From: Enoplolaimus lenunculus
Lineage: Eukaryota > Nematoda > Enoplea > Enoplida > Thoracostomopsidae
Direction: 5' to 3'
Length of the DNA stretch: 64,000 bases
NCBI GenBank assembly: GCA_030248215.1
Contig: JASANG010000681.1
Coordinates: forward strand, 23,661 to 87,660
The position numbers and the translations under genes were made by a program. Below are positions 11,474-22,900 of this stretch, piece after piece. Each line of letters starts with the position of its first letter. Position 1 is the stretch's first letter. Below the pieces are notes generated by a model. That model was not told where the DNA came from. It searched no databases and saw only the letters and a program-made list of their open reading frames with translations.

Positions 11474-11778
11474 ATAAATCCTATTCACACGTGCCAGAAT
11501 TTGCAGCACAAAGTTGCACTTGCAACTTGAATGTGCAACTTTGGTTATAAAGCAGTTTTAAAGTTCTTGCAGCTGCAATTTATCCACTGGAATTCATGCT
11601 ATTGAATGTAATTCGCTCCCGTGAACGCAATTCAAAGTCGCTAGAATTTCTTGCACTTGCAGTTTGATTGGTCAAACGGAATGTTCCTTTGAAAATACTT
11701 GCAGCTGCAGGTATTTCGTGTAAGTTGCAGCTGCGAATGTTCGCCGCAAAAACTTGCACGTGTGAATGTGGCTTAAAT
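11474..11778. mobile_element. Inverted-repeat MITE, TTCACACGTGCAAG family (K)
   Basis: Left arm CTATTCACACGTGCCAG and right arm CTTGCACGTGTGAATGTGG, with many TTGCAGCTGCAA palindromes between. Other copies: 33439-33726 and 48712-48986. The minus-strand open frame here recurs in the 33.5-kb copy because both are the same repeat, not because it is a gene. Confidence 0.75.
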
Positions 11779-12033
11779 CCCATGTTCATCCTTAAACAGG
11801 CAAAATTCTATTAGCCTGGCACATAAAACTTTTATCAGCTGAAAAACCGGATACGACGCGGATAAAGGGTTTATTTTGGCTGCGCTCCTTGTTGACGTCT
11901 GGCTCAGGTTTCAGTATGTTGAAATCTGGGTGATATTTACACCTAATAGCCTAACCAGAATTTTTACCAAATGAAAGGACGAAGTGAATATGAAAGAAAA
12001 CTATCCACCAAACACAAACTATATAATCAGGTC

Positions 12034-12222
12034 GGCCAACGTTACTTTAAGCGGCGTAACAGTAGATTAAGAGTATTCCTAAGCCTAAGCCTGAGCCTAA
12101 GCGTTGCAAAAATGAGGTACTAAGCCTAAGCCTAAGCATAAGCAAAAATGTAATCTAGAATCTAAACTTGCTCTTTTATAGAGCCACCAGAAACTTGGAC
12201 ATCCCTTAAAGTAACATGGGCC
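12034..12222. mobile_element. TTAGGC-bearing hAT-like MITE (family T), 8-bp TSD
   Basis: From GGCCAACGTTACTTTAAG to CTTAAAGTAACATGGGCC, flanked by exact ATCAGGTC (12026-12033 and 12223-12230). Internal CCTAAGCCTGAGCCTAAGC. Lies 260 bp beyond the stop codon of the SDR gene. Further TTAGGC-like sequence follows at 12310-12385. Confidence 0.9.
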
Positions 12223-12481
12223 ATCAGGTCAGTGGTTTCAAAAATAAAATCAATCTAAGTATATATAAAGCATGGCCCATATTAATTACAGGTGCCTGCC
12301 CACAAAGCGATAGAGAGGCTCATGCTTAGGATTAGGCTTATGTTAGGCTTACGCTATGGCTAAGAGTTAGGCTAAGGTTAAGGTGTAGTGCGCAGGGCCT
12401 CAAACATGGACCTAAAGTATAACCTACTAAAAATTAGCAAAATGTTTTCTAATTCTAGATTATTATTTTTTCTAAAACGTT

Positions 12482-14974
12482 TCACATATAATAACCGCCC
12501 CCAACTTCAAGCACAGCACCGGTCACATAGCGACTCAGCGGAGATGCTAAGAAAACAACAGCATCAGCGACTTCGGAAGCCCGTCCAGCACGTTGAAGTG
12601 GTATTTGTTCAATGGCTGTTGATGTTGAGGTTGATGTTGTCTCACAAGACATTTGAAATAATTGACCGAGTCCTTTTTGACCAGTTTGTTGTTCACTTTC
12701 AAACGAAACTGTTTTGCTTTTTTTCTTCGCAGATGATGTTGTAGTAACACTGGTCGACGCTTGAATTGATCGTCGTATCCAACCCACAAGCACTGCATTC
12801 ACTCTTGCACGACGATATCCTGCAATTGGTCCCATTTCTCGTGCCATCGATTTCGTAAGTCCAATAATTCCACACTGAGCTGATCCGTATTCGACACTGT
12901 CGCCGTTGGTCAGTCCGCAACCAATGCCAGCACCAGATTTGGCCAAAACACTCGACAAATTTATAATCGAAACGCCGTCAGCGGGCAAGGTGTAACCGTG
13001 TGAATGAGACTCTTTGTCAGAGTCGCTGACAGTGAAAGCCTTAATTGTTAAAAATGCAGCGGTTTGTGCGACACCAAGCGCATTATCAAACTCTGTTGCA
13101 GTGATTTCATGTATGCGTTTCATAGTTGAACCCGTGTGTGCCGTATTGATGATAATATCCGGTAACGCGCGATAAGTCGATATGACGGCTTTTCGAGCTT
13201 TATCAGCTTCCCCAGGCCGCGTCATGTCGTGTTTGTAGAAATTGTTTTTACCTTTGCCTAAAACGCTTTGGTCTATTTTAGTCTGAGGAAGCGTTACACG
13301 AGTATATATAAGCATATTTCTAAACTTAAGCCTAAAACACCGCATAATAAAGAGCCTATAACTAAGCCTAGGTTTACTGCGTTTAGCCTATGCCAAAACA
13401 GTCTAATGTTTTAAGCATACTGTTTTGGAGCCCGGCAAAATATGGTAAGCCCCTCAAAGTAACCTGGGCGTAAATGTTTAATTGTGTAATTGTTGTAGGT
13501 CTGTCCATGCTAACAAGCATAATGTACACTGCAAAAAATGGTGAGTCAAATTGACTCTCCTGGCGGAGTCAAATTTTGACTCAGTTTGTGCAGTCAGGAA
13601 AAGCCTATTTCGGAGAGAGTCATTTTGACTCACCATTTTTTGCAGTGTACTGACCCGAGTGACCAGGATGAACTAATATTTATTTTAAATCTTCACAAGC
13701 ATTTTCGTTGATTGCCATGTCCGTTTAACTTTTTTCTGGATTTAATAAAGTTTATGGTCGTTTTTCCAGTAACTATTAAATATTTGAGCAGTCTCGGCCA
13801 TTCTCTACTTTTTTTCGTCTATGGACTCTAGGATTTTGGACTCTATCCACATGCGAACTTTAATCGCAGCTGCAGACTCCTTTTGATTGGAAGGCCTCAA
13901 AATAGGGACACCTCTCGTTGCTCCGTTTACTCGGGCCACTACAGTATACCGGTCAACAGATGTTTTTTAGTTTGATAAAAAAACAACATCTTCTATTGCA
14001 ATACATCAGTCAACTGCAAAAATATACTAAGTCACCTATGACTCTAAGGGTCTCTTCGCCTTTCTCGGAGTCAATATCGATCATTGCAACATGAGCACCA
14101 TGACGCGTTAAGGCTCTACAAACCGCCCGGCCAATCGTTCCACCGCTGCCTAAAACATGAAACATTCTCTAGGAAATACAGATTATAAATAGGCCACTAG
14201 AACAGGAGTGTGAGAGTCTGAAAGATATGATATTTATATCGGTTCTGCTAAACAAAAGACAAATTTTGTTTACCAATGGATTTTGTGATCACGAAACAGA
14301 AAAATGAGCTCTTGTAAACTTTCATCCACATCATTCACACTCCGACTTAGGGTTGCGCTAAACTTGACGTCCGTCACCGTGCGTCACTCGTACGGCGCCG
14401 TCCATCAGTGTCCGACATCCGTACGGCGACGTCCATAATCGTTCGTCATCCGTACGGCGCCGCCGATCACGCGTACGATACCGCACGGTGATGGACGGCA
14501 CCGCACGAGCGACGCACGGTGACGGACGGCGCCGTACGTCAACAAAAGTATAGCGCAACCCTAAGTGGTAGGAATAGTTTTACCGATGTCTATTTCTATT
14601 CCATTGCCTAAACCCACGTCCAGTTTAAATACTGACATTACGACCATTTTAAATGATTCACATAGGGTCTGAGAACTTCGAAACCTGTGAGATAGGACAC
14701 CATTCCAGGGGCGCAGTAGCTGAACCCGGGGCTACGGAGGCGCAATATATAACGGCCGAAGGAAACTAGCGCTTTACCTGACTTGCGTCAAAGATGCAAA
14801 TGTTTAATCGGTTTTTCTAGGGCCCACAACTTCCTGGGACCGCTATCCTGGTGGTATGGGATGGTAGTCCCGACAATGGCCGTTTTTATTTAAAAAGTAC
14901 ACTAAAGTATTTCTAAACAAAAATTTGTTTTGTGCTGACGTACCGGTAACTACCGCCAATTTTCCTTCGAGCAT
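12482..14974 (-). CDS. HSD17B8-like short-chain dehydrogenase/reductase (3 exons), altered active site
   Basis: Exons: 14974-14944, 14149-14036, 13257-12482; phases agree and give 306 aa from MLEGKLAVVTG to GGGYYM. The family binds NAD(P) on a Rossmann fold and reduces keto or oxidises hydroxy groups; HSD17B8 is the mitochondrial partner of CBR4 in 3-ketoacyl reduction. Visible: nucleotide motif TGSGGTIG (residues 10-17), INLSS (148-151), EYGSAQ (171-176), and C-terminal ASEVADAVVFLAS with VTGAVLEVGGG. Oddities: the last-but-two Gly of the TGxxxGxG motif is Thr, the NNAG position reads NTAHTG, and the catalytic Lys of YxxxK is Gln176. A 50-residue Ser/Thr/Lys-rich insertion replaces the substrate lid after GWIRR. 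These point to a weak enzyme or pseudoenzyme. The first exon starts at a TTTTAG acceptor 14 nt before the ATG, so an upstream exon or a trans-spliced leader is likely. Confidence 0.82.
13285..13469. mobile_element. Diverged family T MITE in the SDR intron
   Basis: Shows GCGTTACACGAGTATA, a few AAGCCTAA units and CCCCTCAAAGTAACCTGGGC at the right. Begins about 28 bp upstream of the 3' splice site of the last SDR exon. Confidence 0.5.
13525..13649. mobile_element. Palindromic MITE (family S), TA-flanked
   Basis: Starts TACACTGCAAAAAATGG and ends CCATTTTTTGCAGTGTA; arms carry GAGTCAAATTGACTC. At 125 bp it is an internally deleted copy. Within the SDR intron. Confidence 0.85.
14350..14561. mobile_element. 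Inverted-repeat MITE, GGGTTGCGCTA family (J), TA target
   Basis: Ends GGGTTGCGCTAAACTTGACG and GTATAGCGCAACCC, flanked by TA. The interior is GC-rich with CGTCCGTCACCG and GTACGGCGCCGTC motifs. Same family as the minisatellite-bearing copies at 35.8 and 44.6 kb. Lies in intron 1 of the SDR gene. Confidence 0.8.
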
Positions 14975-14988
14975 CCGCCGATCATCAT

Positions 14989-16562
14989 CTAAAATATAAA
15001 GACACACAAATAAACATCACATCACATTTCAAACACGCTTGAACGCTACACGCTGGTATAACTGAGGTCGGGTAACAATTTTTTGACGTGGGTATGTCTG
15101 CGGGTAAAGAATTTCAAAACGAGGGTAAAAATTTGTAATTTTTTTACCCACGTCAACTCTGGGTAATAAATGACAAACAAACATTTGAATGTTAATTATA
15201 TTAGCCTGATGTTACATTAGTTCACTTTCCCATGTAAAGATCATTGGCGGAACGTTTTTCTGCGGGAAGTTTTAGAATATTTTTTTGCTCAGGCTTTGGC
15301 TTAGACTTTGGTATAACTTCATTTTTACGCCTAGGCATAGGCTTAGAAGTATGCTTATACTACTGTTACTGCCTTGTCATTTATATTGACAAGTATACCA
15401 CAGAGTAATGGTTTGTTTTTGCTGTAGATATCAGGGCACAACTTGAGATCCGCCTATGACAGGAATTCGGCAGAAAAGGTTTCGCCAATTTTCGACGCAA
15501 CATTTTTCGTATTTTGTAAAAGTTCTGTCACTAAGTAAGTAGTTTGTAACATTTAAGTGTTCTGAATAAAGGGTGTCAATGGCAGAGAGTCGTTCCCCTA
15601 TTACTTCTTTAACCGCTCCAGTTCAAAATTTGCTATAAATCTTTTGATCGTTTTTTGAGAAAACATCTAAATAATTTTTCGCACTCTGCATGTAGACTAA
15701 ACTGCATTTTTAGTGCTGAGATGAGACCAACAGTCTGTAAGTTTCGAGTGAAATCTCGCCCAATAAACTTGCATTTACACTGACAAAAGAATTCCCCTGC
15801 GGAGCGGACCACAACACACTAGAATTCTCCGGCCGGAACCGTCACCGGTGAAACCCAAACGTATGAGTGTGTCTTCTTCTTACACTTGGTATATCAGAGC
15901 CCTTGGTAACTTCTATTTTGAAGCTTCGCTTGCGGAGATTTTTTAAAAAAGCTTTAAAGACTTAAAGGTGACCGCCTCGTACAAAAAACGTTGACCGGGT
16001 AAAGAAACGTTGCAGAATCGCACTCGAGTATTGCAAGCTTATTTCAAATATATGAACGCAAATTTGAATAAATCAAATTAATACTTCAGCCAGAGCCTCG
16101 GGTTATCAAAGCCAGAATTATTTCATTTAAGCTTGAAACCGAATGATTCTGCTTATTATGTGGAAGAATGCGGAAAACATGTTTGCTTAGCTGTCGGTTG
16201 TGGTAAGTAAACGCTTTTCAACAATAAACGTGTTGAATTATAAATCTCAACATTTCCTGGTTCCAAAGTTAGACGACCTATCACCAACTGATAATAGGTG
16301 CTACACGCATGTGATAATACTGGCTACCAGTTTCACAAGCGCTAAATTCGGTTAGTTAGCAGCGGTTTAATTCTACACAGCGCGACTCATTTTACAGTTT
16401 CTCCGGTTACAAACGTTTAAAATAGCATTTATAATTTGACCGGAATATCTGACAGTCAGCTATTCTTCCTAAGATATTATAGCGGCAAAGTTGTTAACTC
16501 AATTTTCTGTGTACCATTTCAAGATTAATTTACCAATCTCATAACCCCGTTTTAGTGCTTAC
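14989..16562. other. Intergenic stretch between the SDR gene and the last Ig-FN3 exon
   Basis: No Ig or FN3 exon found on the minus strand here. It holds a degraded TTAGGC-bearing element (about 15240-15375). A plus-strand segment at 16135-16201 lies between a TTTAAG acceptor and a GTAAGT donor and is open (LKPNDSAYYVEECGKHVC), but no partner exon was recognised. The 3' end of the Ig-FN3 gene should lie here if it is not at 16552. Confidence 0.45.
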
Positions 16563-19500
16563 CCCACGAATTTTTCATAATGTATCCACGATCAGTAGTC
16601 AACGGCTCAGAATCGCCAACAGAGTTTCGCGCTTTCACCCTGAAAAATTGTGGATGGTAAATCTGCGACTGTTACAGATTAACTTCTCATCACTTGACCT
16701 CACTTACCCCTGGTCCAAAACTGCGTCCATGATTGCACTGAACATTTGTGTCTGTCTTGGTCGTTGTAAGAGTCCCAATCACTAAACTGCTAAGTTGTGG
16801 ACACTGGTTTGTTGCAACAGATGTTGTTATACTGGTTGTAAAGATAAGCCAAAATAACGAATGTTCGTCGAAACCTTATTCAAGCTTTGTTAATTTGCGC
16901 AGGTTCCGTAAATTTCACCGTTCTAAACATACTTGACTGGTAAAAGATACATTTCCCGTAGAAAATATTCAACCTTGTTTGTAAGTCATCGAAAACACTC
17001 GTATGTCTCTTGTAAATAATTTTTAAGCTCACACAGCAAGGTGAGCTAGCTGCGGTCTTGGCTTAATGTCACCATATTTGTACTGTGTATGCGTGAATAT
17101 TCTGACGGTCCATTGGTCCATAATCTGGATGCTTTCGGTATATTACACAACAATGCCACGGTTAAAAAATGAACCCTTTACCGAAACAGATATTCTGATC
17201 CGGAAACTAAACCGTCGAGAGTGAATTTCAATTCGTCAGCACCAGACATTCCAACAACTTCAAAATCAGCGGCAGAAGATTTTTTTGATTTCGCTTCAAT
17301 AACGTAACCTGTAGCAAATTGAAAACAATGTTTTATTAATTTCAATATATTAAACCAAGAGTGGGATGATGTCCACCTGGCAGAAGGGTGTGCAACTGAG
17401 ACGCACTGGTCCACGACACAAAATGTACCACCGCGCGTTGCATTTTAGCCCGACCCCCCTTGATCGTCGGGGGGAAGTGGGTTGTCACACTCAATACGAT
17501 ACAGTTGCTCAAGAATGTATGCGAAGCATTGTCTCCCGCAAAGTTTTATAAATTTTAGTCATTTAGTGACGGACGGAGCCGTACGGGTGACGTCCGTAAC
17601 GCAACCGTAACAGTTTCGTCAGGGGCGTGTCAAGTGAAGATACTAAGCATCCCCCTAGACGTTAAAAACAACAACTTTGTACATGGAGTTTGTGCTAAAA
17701 TTGCGTTTGGCTTTTACTCGCTTTGCTAGCAACGCTCGTTCCACTAATATATGCTGCATTCTCAACAGGTAACTCGCGGTTATAGGTCCCAATCCTACGC
17801 CTACGCAAATAAATTGTACGGCCCAGGTTAACTATAATTACCTGTCTACTAAGCCTATGCCTACATCTAAACATAAGCATAGGCCTAATCGTAAATCAAA
17901 AGCTGAACCGTAATCCAAATCCTAAACTTAGAAGCGTAAAATTTTTAGGCTTTCACTCGGCTTCCATAATTAACATCAAAACTTACGAACCGGTCAGTGG
18001 TATTCCACCGGTATCTTCCGGAGGCATCCATTCAAGCGTACATCCTTCGTCATTGACATTGAACACATTCAAAGGCAATCGTGGCGGCGAAGGTAAACCT
18101 GAAATCCGAAATATAAATCAGAAATGGGCGTCGTTCAATGAACTCTGTTGATTGTCATCGTTTAGTCAAATCACTTGAACATTTCTGGTTTATTCCCTTT
18201 TAAAACAAAGATAAAACTGGTAAACATCAGCGTATGAAATTTCAACTGAAAATCACTGCGGAATGAAGTGAAAATTCACCGAAATTTTTGTACTCAACAA
18301 TTTTCAAATTCAACAGAAATAAAGTAGGTAACTGAACAAAAATTAGATATCAAACACTACTGCAGCTAAGATTTAAGGTTGCGCTATACCGTTGTTGACG
18401 TGCGGCGCCTTCCGGCACCAGGACGCTACGGTCCGACGCCGTCTGTCACTCGCACGGTGAAGGACGGCGCCGTACGGGTGACGCAACGTGACGGACGGCG
18501 CCGGACGTCAACTGTAGCGCAACCTTTGTTTTCAGCTGTTTTGCTACAAACCTTCGCATGAATTCATTGCTCACCAAACAGTTCAAAATATGAAAATATT
18601 CTAAAAATCAAAATAAATTTGTTGTTCCAAATTCACGCCAAATCCAATTGTATTCTTAAAATATATTTTGGAGTTTATCGGTCGTGTTCTCAGTTTCACC
18701 AAAATGGTTGAAATTTTAAAATTTAGCTAGAAAATACGCCACAGGAATTGAATTGCCAGCATCTGACAATACGCCGTTCACAATATAAAATTTACATCTG
18801 TCATCAAAAGTGTCAAATGTAACCGTACGGTGCTCTATTTTTGTTGGCATTCTCGCTAATTTAGATCGCTGGGTTTCGTACTATAATGTCGAATGAACAT
18901 GGGACAAAACGAGTGCCACACCTGCCTCAGTTATAACGTAAGCACCGCATTACGATGAACAGTGGGTTGTTAACTGTCAACTATGACGAGTTTTTGTTAA
19001 AATCGAGTATTTTTATATTGTGAAAACCGCACGAATTGCAAAATTTGATTTTTGTATGAACAGCTTTACAAGCTTGTCAAAAGCATCTAAGACAGATAAA
19101 ACGAAATAGACTTACCGATCACAAGTACATCAGCAGACGCCGTCGCTTCGCCAATTTTGTTCCAAACTCGCAACCGGACAGCGCCAGAATCGTTTCGAAC
19201 CGCATTTGTAATCATCAATTGAGTGCTGGTTTCTTCAACGCTGATCGATACTCGGTTGTCGTGTTTAAAGCTCAACACTGAGTTACAACCAGACCGCCAT
19301 TCAACGTCAGGAGGAGGTTCGCCACCAATCGTAGTTCCAAGATTGATTGTTTCACCAACTTTCACCTGTAAAATCATTATACGGCGAATCAGGGCCGTAG
19401 CCAGAATCTTTTAGTTCGTGAGGGTATCGTGTAAAATGTCCTTCAATTCTTATATTAAAACCTCTGTTAAATTGTATTCTACAGAAATTTCGGGATAGAA

Positions 19501-19924
19501 TATAACGCTTTTTGAGACCAAACCTTTATAAGTTTTCTTTTATTAACGTTTCTACAGTGGCGGATCCAGAATCTCAAAATGGGGGGCCCAAAATTTCACA
19601 GGTAATAAACTTATTTTTAACCCACACACAAACCACGAACTATTGTCACAAAATTGCTATATAATTTTTGTCGAGATGCTGTTGGGGGGGCCACGGCCGG
19701 GGTGGCCCTCCCTATGGATCCGCCATTGCGTTTCTAAATATTTTAAACTTATTGCATAACTAAATGTTACTCTGTACTATTAATGACTGGTGGTTCTACA
19801 CAATATATTAAGCTATGGAAACAAAGTTGCATCAAAAACGTTGAAATGAAAAGGTCAAAAACATTTAAAGTTGTTTTGAATACCTGAATCGCGTTAAGCA
19901 TAGTTTCGTCAATAAATGGCATAC
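16563..19924 (-). CDS. Ig-FN3 unit 12 (most 3'), with a 41-nt leader exon
   Basis: Exons 19924-19884 (41 nt, [14 protein letters not shown], phase 0 end), 19365-19116 (rest of the Ig, starting [10 protein letters not shown]), 18098-17991, 17308-17182, 16639-16563. The small leader exon was found because the main Ig exon lacks the normal start and its frame does not fit a phase-1 junction. Ig: [26 protein letters not shown]3: [41 protein letters not shown]. The tail reads YIMKNSWG where other units have the IKDPD linker, as expected for a unit at the end of the array. Confidence 0.88.
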
Positions 19925-22900
19925 CTAAAACATCAGTTTTAAAATAACGCCTATTTACACCAATTCCGTCCCGTAGCCATGGGGGGCCGGGGGCTCAGCC
20001 CCCCCACCTGGAAGAATCTTGGCCCCCTAGACAGTTTTCAATCTTGCTTGTAACTCATTAAACACCGTTTGATGCCTTGCCTGAAAAATGTTAAGCCCCC
20101 CAGCAAGGTGAGCTGGCCACGGGCCTGCAGCAATTTCTACAGCTAAAGAATGAAAAAACTGAATAAATATTCAAAAAGAATTACATTAAGCAAAAATGGC
20201 AATTGACGTACCCGTAGCACACTTACAGTTACAGTTTTCGAGATGGTCACACTTTGACATTACCGTAGTGACCTTAATAGGAGGGGGAACTTTTGGACTC
20301 TCCAGAGGGTACCCCCTGTTATTCGGTTACGGACTGTTTTTTAAATATATATTCTGTATTGCCATTATCCATTCAATTAAACGTTTTTCTTGTATCAAAA
20401 CCTTGAGCGATAATGCAACATTACCTACTAAGAATGTATTTTGAAAACAATGTATGCTTTAAAGTTTCGAACTCAACTGTAGGTATTCGGTCCTGGAGTC
20501 TTTTATGCACTACAATTTGGAATATTTCACATTTATGGGCTCTAATTAAGGTTTAGGGGGTCTATCCGCTTACGGACGCTTATTAGGGATATGGACTCCT
20601 ATTTATTGGGACTCAAAATGTGGACGGACCCCTATTATTATCACCGCCCTTCTTATTACCCCCTCTAATTCGGGTCACTACAATACTTGGGCTTAAGATT
20701 TGCAAACACTTTAATATTTGATTGGGTCAGGGTTAAAACCGGTGAAATGAAAAAATATTTAAAACCAAAATTAACAAAAACGACAGTTACAGTCCGGATC
20801 TTTGATGACAACAGGATCTGAAATCAAAGGATCCGAAAGGCCTTCGGCGTTCCGTGCCATAATCCTAAAAACACACTACAATGCGCTGGCAAGACCTATT
20901 GGTTTAATTACTCTGTAATTTCAGTTGGACTGTATTACCATACTGGCGCTTGTATACTTTCCACAAACAGTTTTTGAAATTTTCAGATTTTTGGAAAAAC
21001 TTTTTTCTGAGGTCTAAACGTAGACTTGGGCTTAGTTTTAAGCTTAATGTTAAGCTTGAAGGATCTGACAAGTGTAAAAATGCCAACATATTTGTACCTC
21101 AACGAAAATTTTCGGTTGACTCTATATTAAACGTGTTAATATTTAGCTAAACAATATAAAAGGTTCTTATGAGGCCTAAAAACAGAAAAACTCAGCAGCT
21201 GATGGTGCGGCGGCGTGGATCAGTGGTAGCGCGCTGGACTGAGAATCGGTCGGTCATGGGATCGAAACATCGTAAGAAGACCTCTCATTCTCAGCTGCAG
21301 GAACTCAGAACTAAAAACCATCATACCGTAGCATATCCAACTTATCACAGTGAGTTAGTGACTGAGAAACTAGGGCGGACTCTGGTTGCTTTATAGCATG
21401 ACAAGCCCTTGAGTCGGGGAGTGGGCAGTTGTTTAGGTATTGAAATAGTTTTTGTTTAGGCTTAGGAATACTTTTCAATTAAGCTTTATCATGCATTCAT
21501 TTGCACTCTTTAGTCTACGGTAATACAGAAATTAACGCAGGTATATGATGATGCAGTCGAAGTTAACGTAGTTGCGTAATGTCCTGCAAACCAATACAAA
21601 ATGTTGAAAAGGAATCGCCTATGTTTGCCGGGAGGGCAGTGGGGATTCAGCCCCCTGGAAAAATTTTGGCCCCCTACAAAATTTTCAACCTTGCTTGCAG
21701 GTTATTAAAAACCCTTGAATGCCTCTCCTGAAATTTTTTTAGAACCTCCTAGCAAGGTGAGCTGGCAACGGGCCTAATGCTTGCGCATTAAAAATACAAA
21801 CATTTGGCATCAAACTACCTAAATTCCATTTGAGCCCGTTTAGGCAATCCATTTAGGACACCGTACGTTTGACCTGGAGGAAACGCTGCAACTGGTTCGA
21901 ATCCAGTGTTTTGCGATATATTACGACCTTCGACGATATATTCTGTAACAAACATCAGTTACATGACCACTCAGGCCTGAAACCAAGTATCGGTTGCAGA
22001 GACGGCAGCATTTTCCTACCATCAAATTCTATTGATGCTTTTTGCGGCGAAGAACAAACGAAACTGTTCGTCAGGGGTAGTGTCCTTCTTCGCCCCTCGC
22101 GCAGTTATGACCCTGTCACCACAATTACTTACGAACAAAATGGCACGTTTTAAAATGGATTGCAGTCCAAATTTTTGAAAAGTCATTGTTTATAGTTTCA
22201 TATAGGAACCACAATTCAAAATAATGTTTAGCGGGGGTGGCATATTCGAACAGAATGAAGAGTATTTTAAATTTGCTGGATAATACAAAATCTTCCCAAA
22301 GTTCAAACCGTATTCTCAACTGAATCTATAGGAGCCATCACCGCATAGTTATACACTTTTAACAAAATATTCCACAAAGGGTAAGCCAAATCAAGTCGAA
22401 AAAATCAAATTAACGTTTTCTACCTCGACCCGTCACTGGTTTAAAAGTTACAAGACCTGCCAACTGCAAAATACGGCTATACAGATTTAAGAGTATCGGC
22501 ACTGACGCCTAAAACATTATAAAACTGTTACACTCCCAAAAACAGTCATAAAACAGCCATCCATCTACTGAAGGCTTCATACCAGCACTAAAATTACTAA
22601 TACCTTCAACTGGATGTCCGCCATCATCTTCAGGTGGATTCCACTGAAGTTTACAGCCTTGAGCATTAATATCCGATATATTAACAGGTCCAGTAGGTGG
22701 TTGCGGAGGTCCTGTTTAATTTCAACAACAACAAATAATTTGAAACTCATCGTTTTTGGAGGCGTTGAATGTGTTCGCTCTAAAGACATCCGTTGATGAT
22801 GTTTCTGTATGCTTAATGGATTACTGTGGACTTTGCAATTAGGAGCATGGAATGCATATGACGGCATTAGCTTAGCTTCGTAGACCGGAATGTATAAGTG

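Noticed and set aside
12388-12744. Plus-strand frame of 118 codons
   Set aside because: Shadow of the SDR gene's last exon on the opposite strand.
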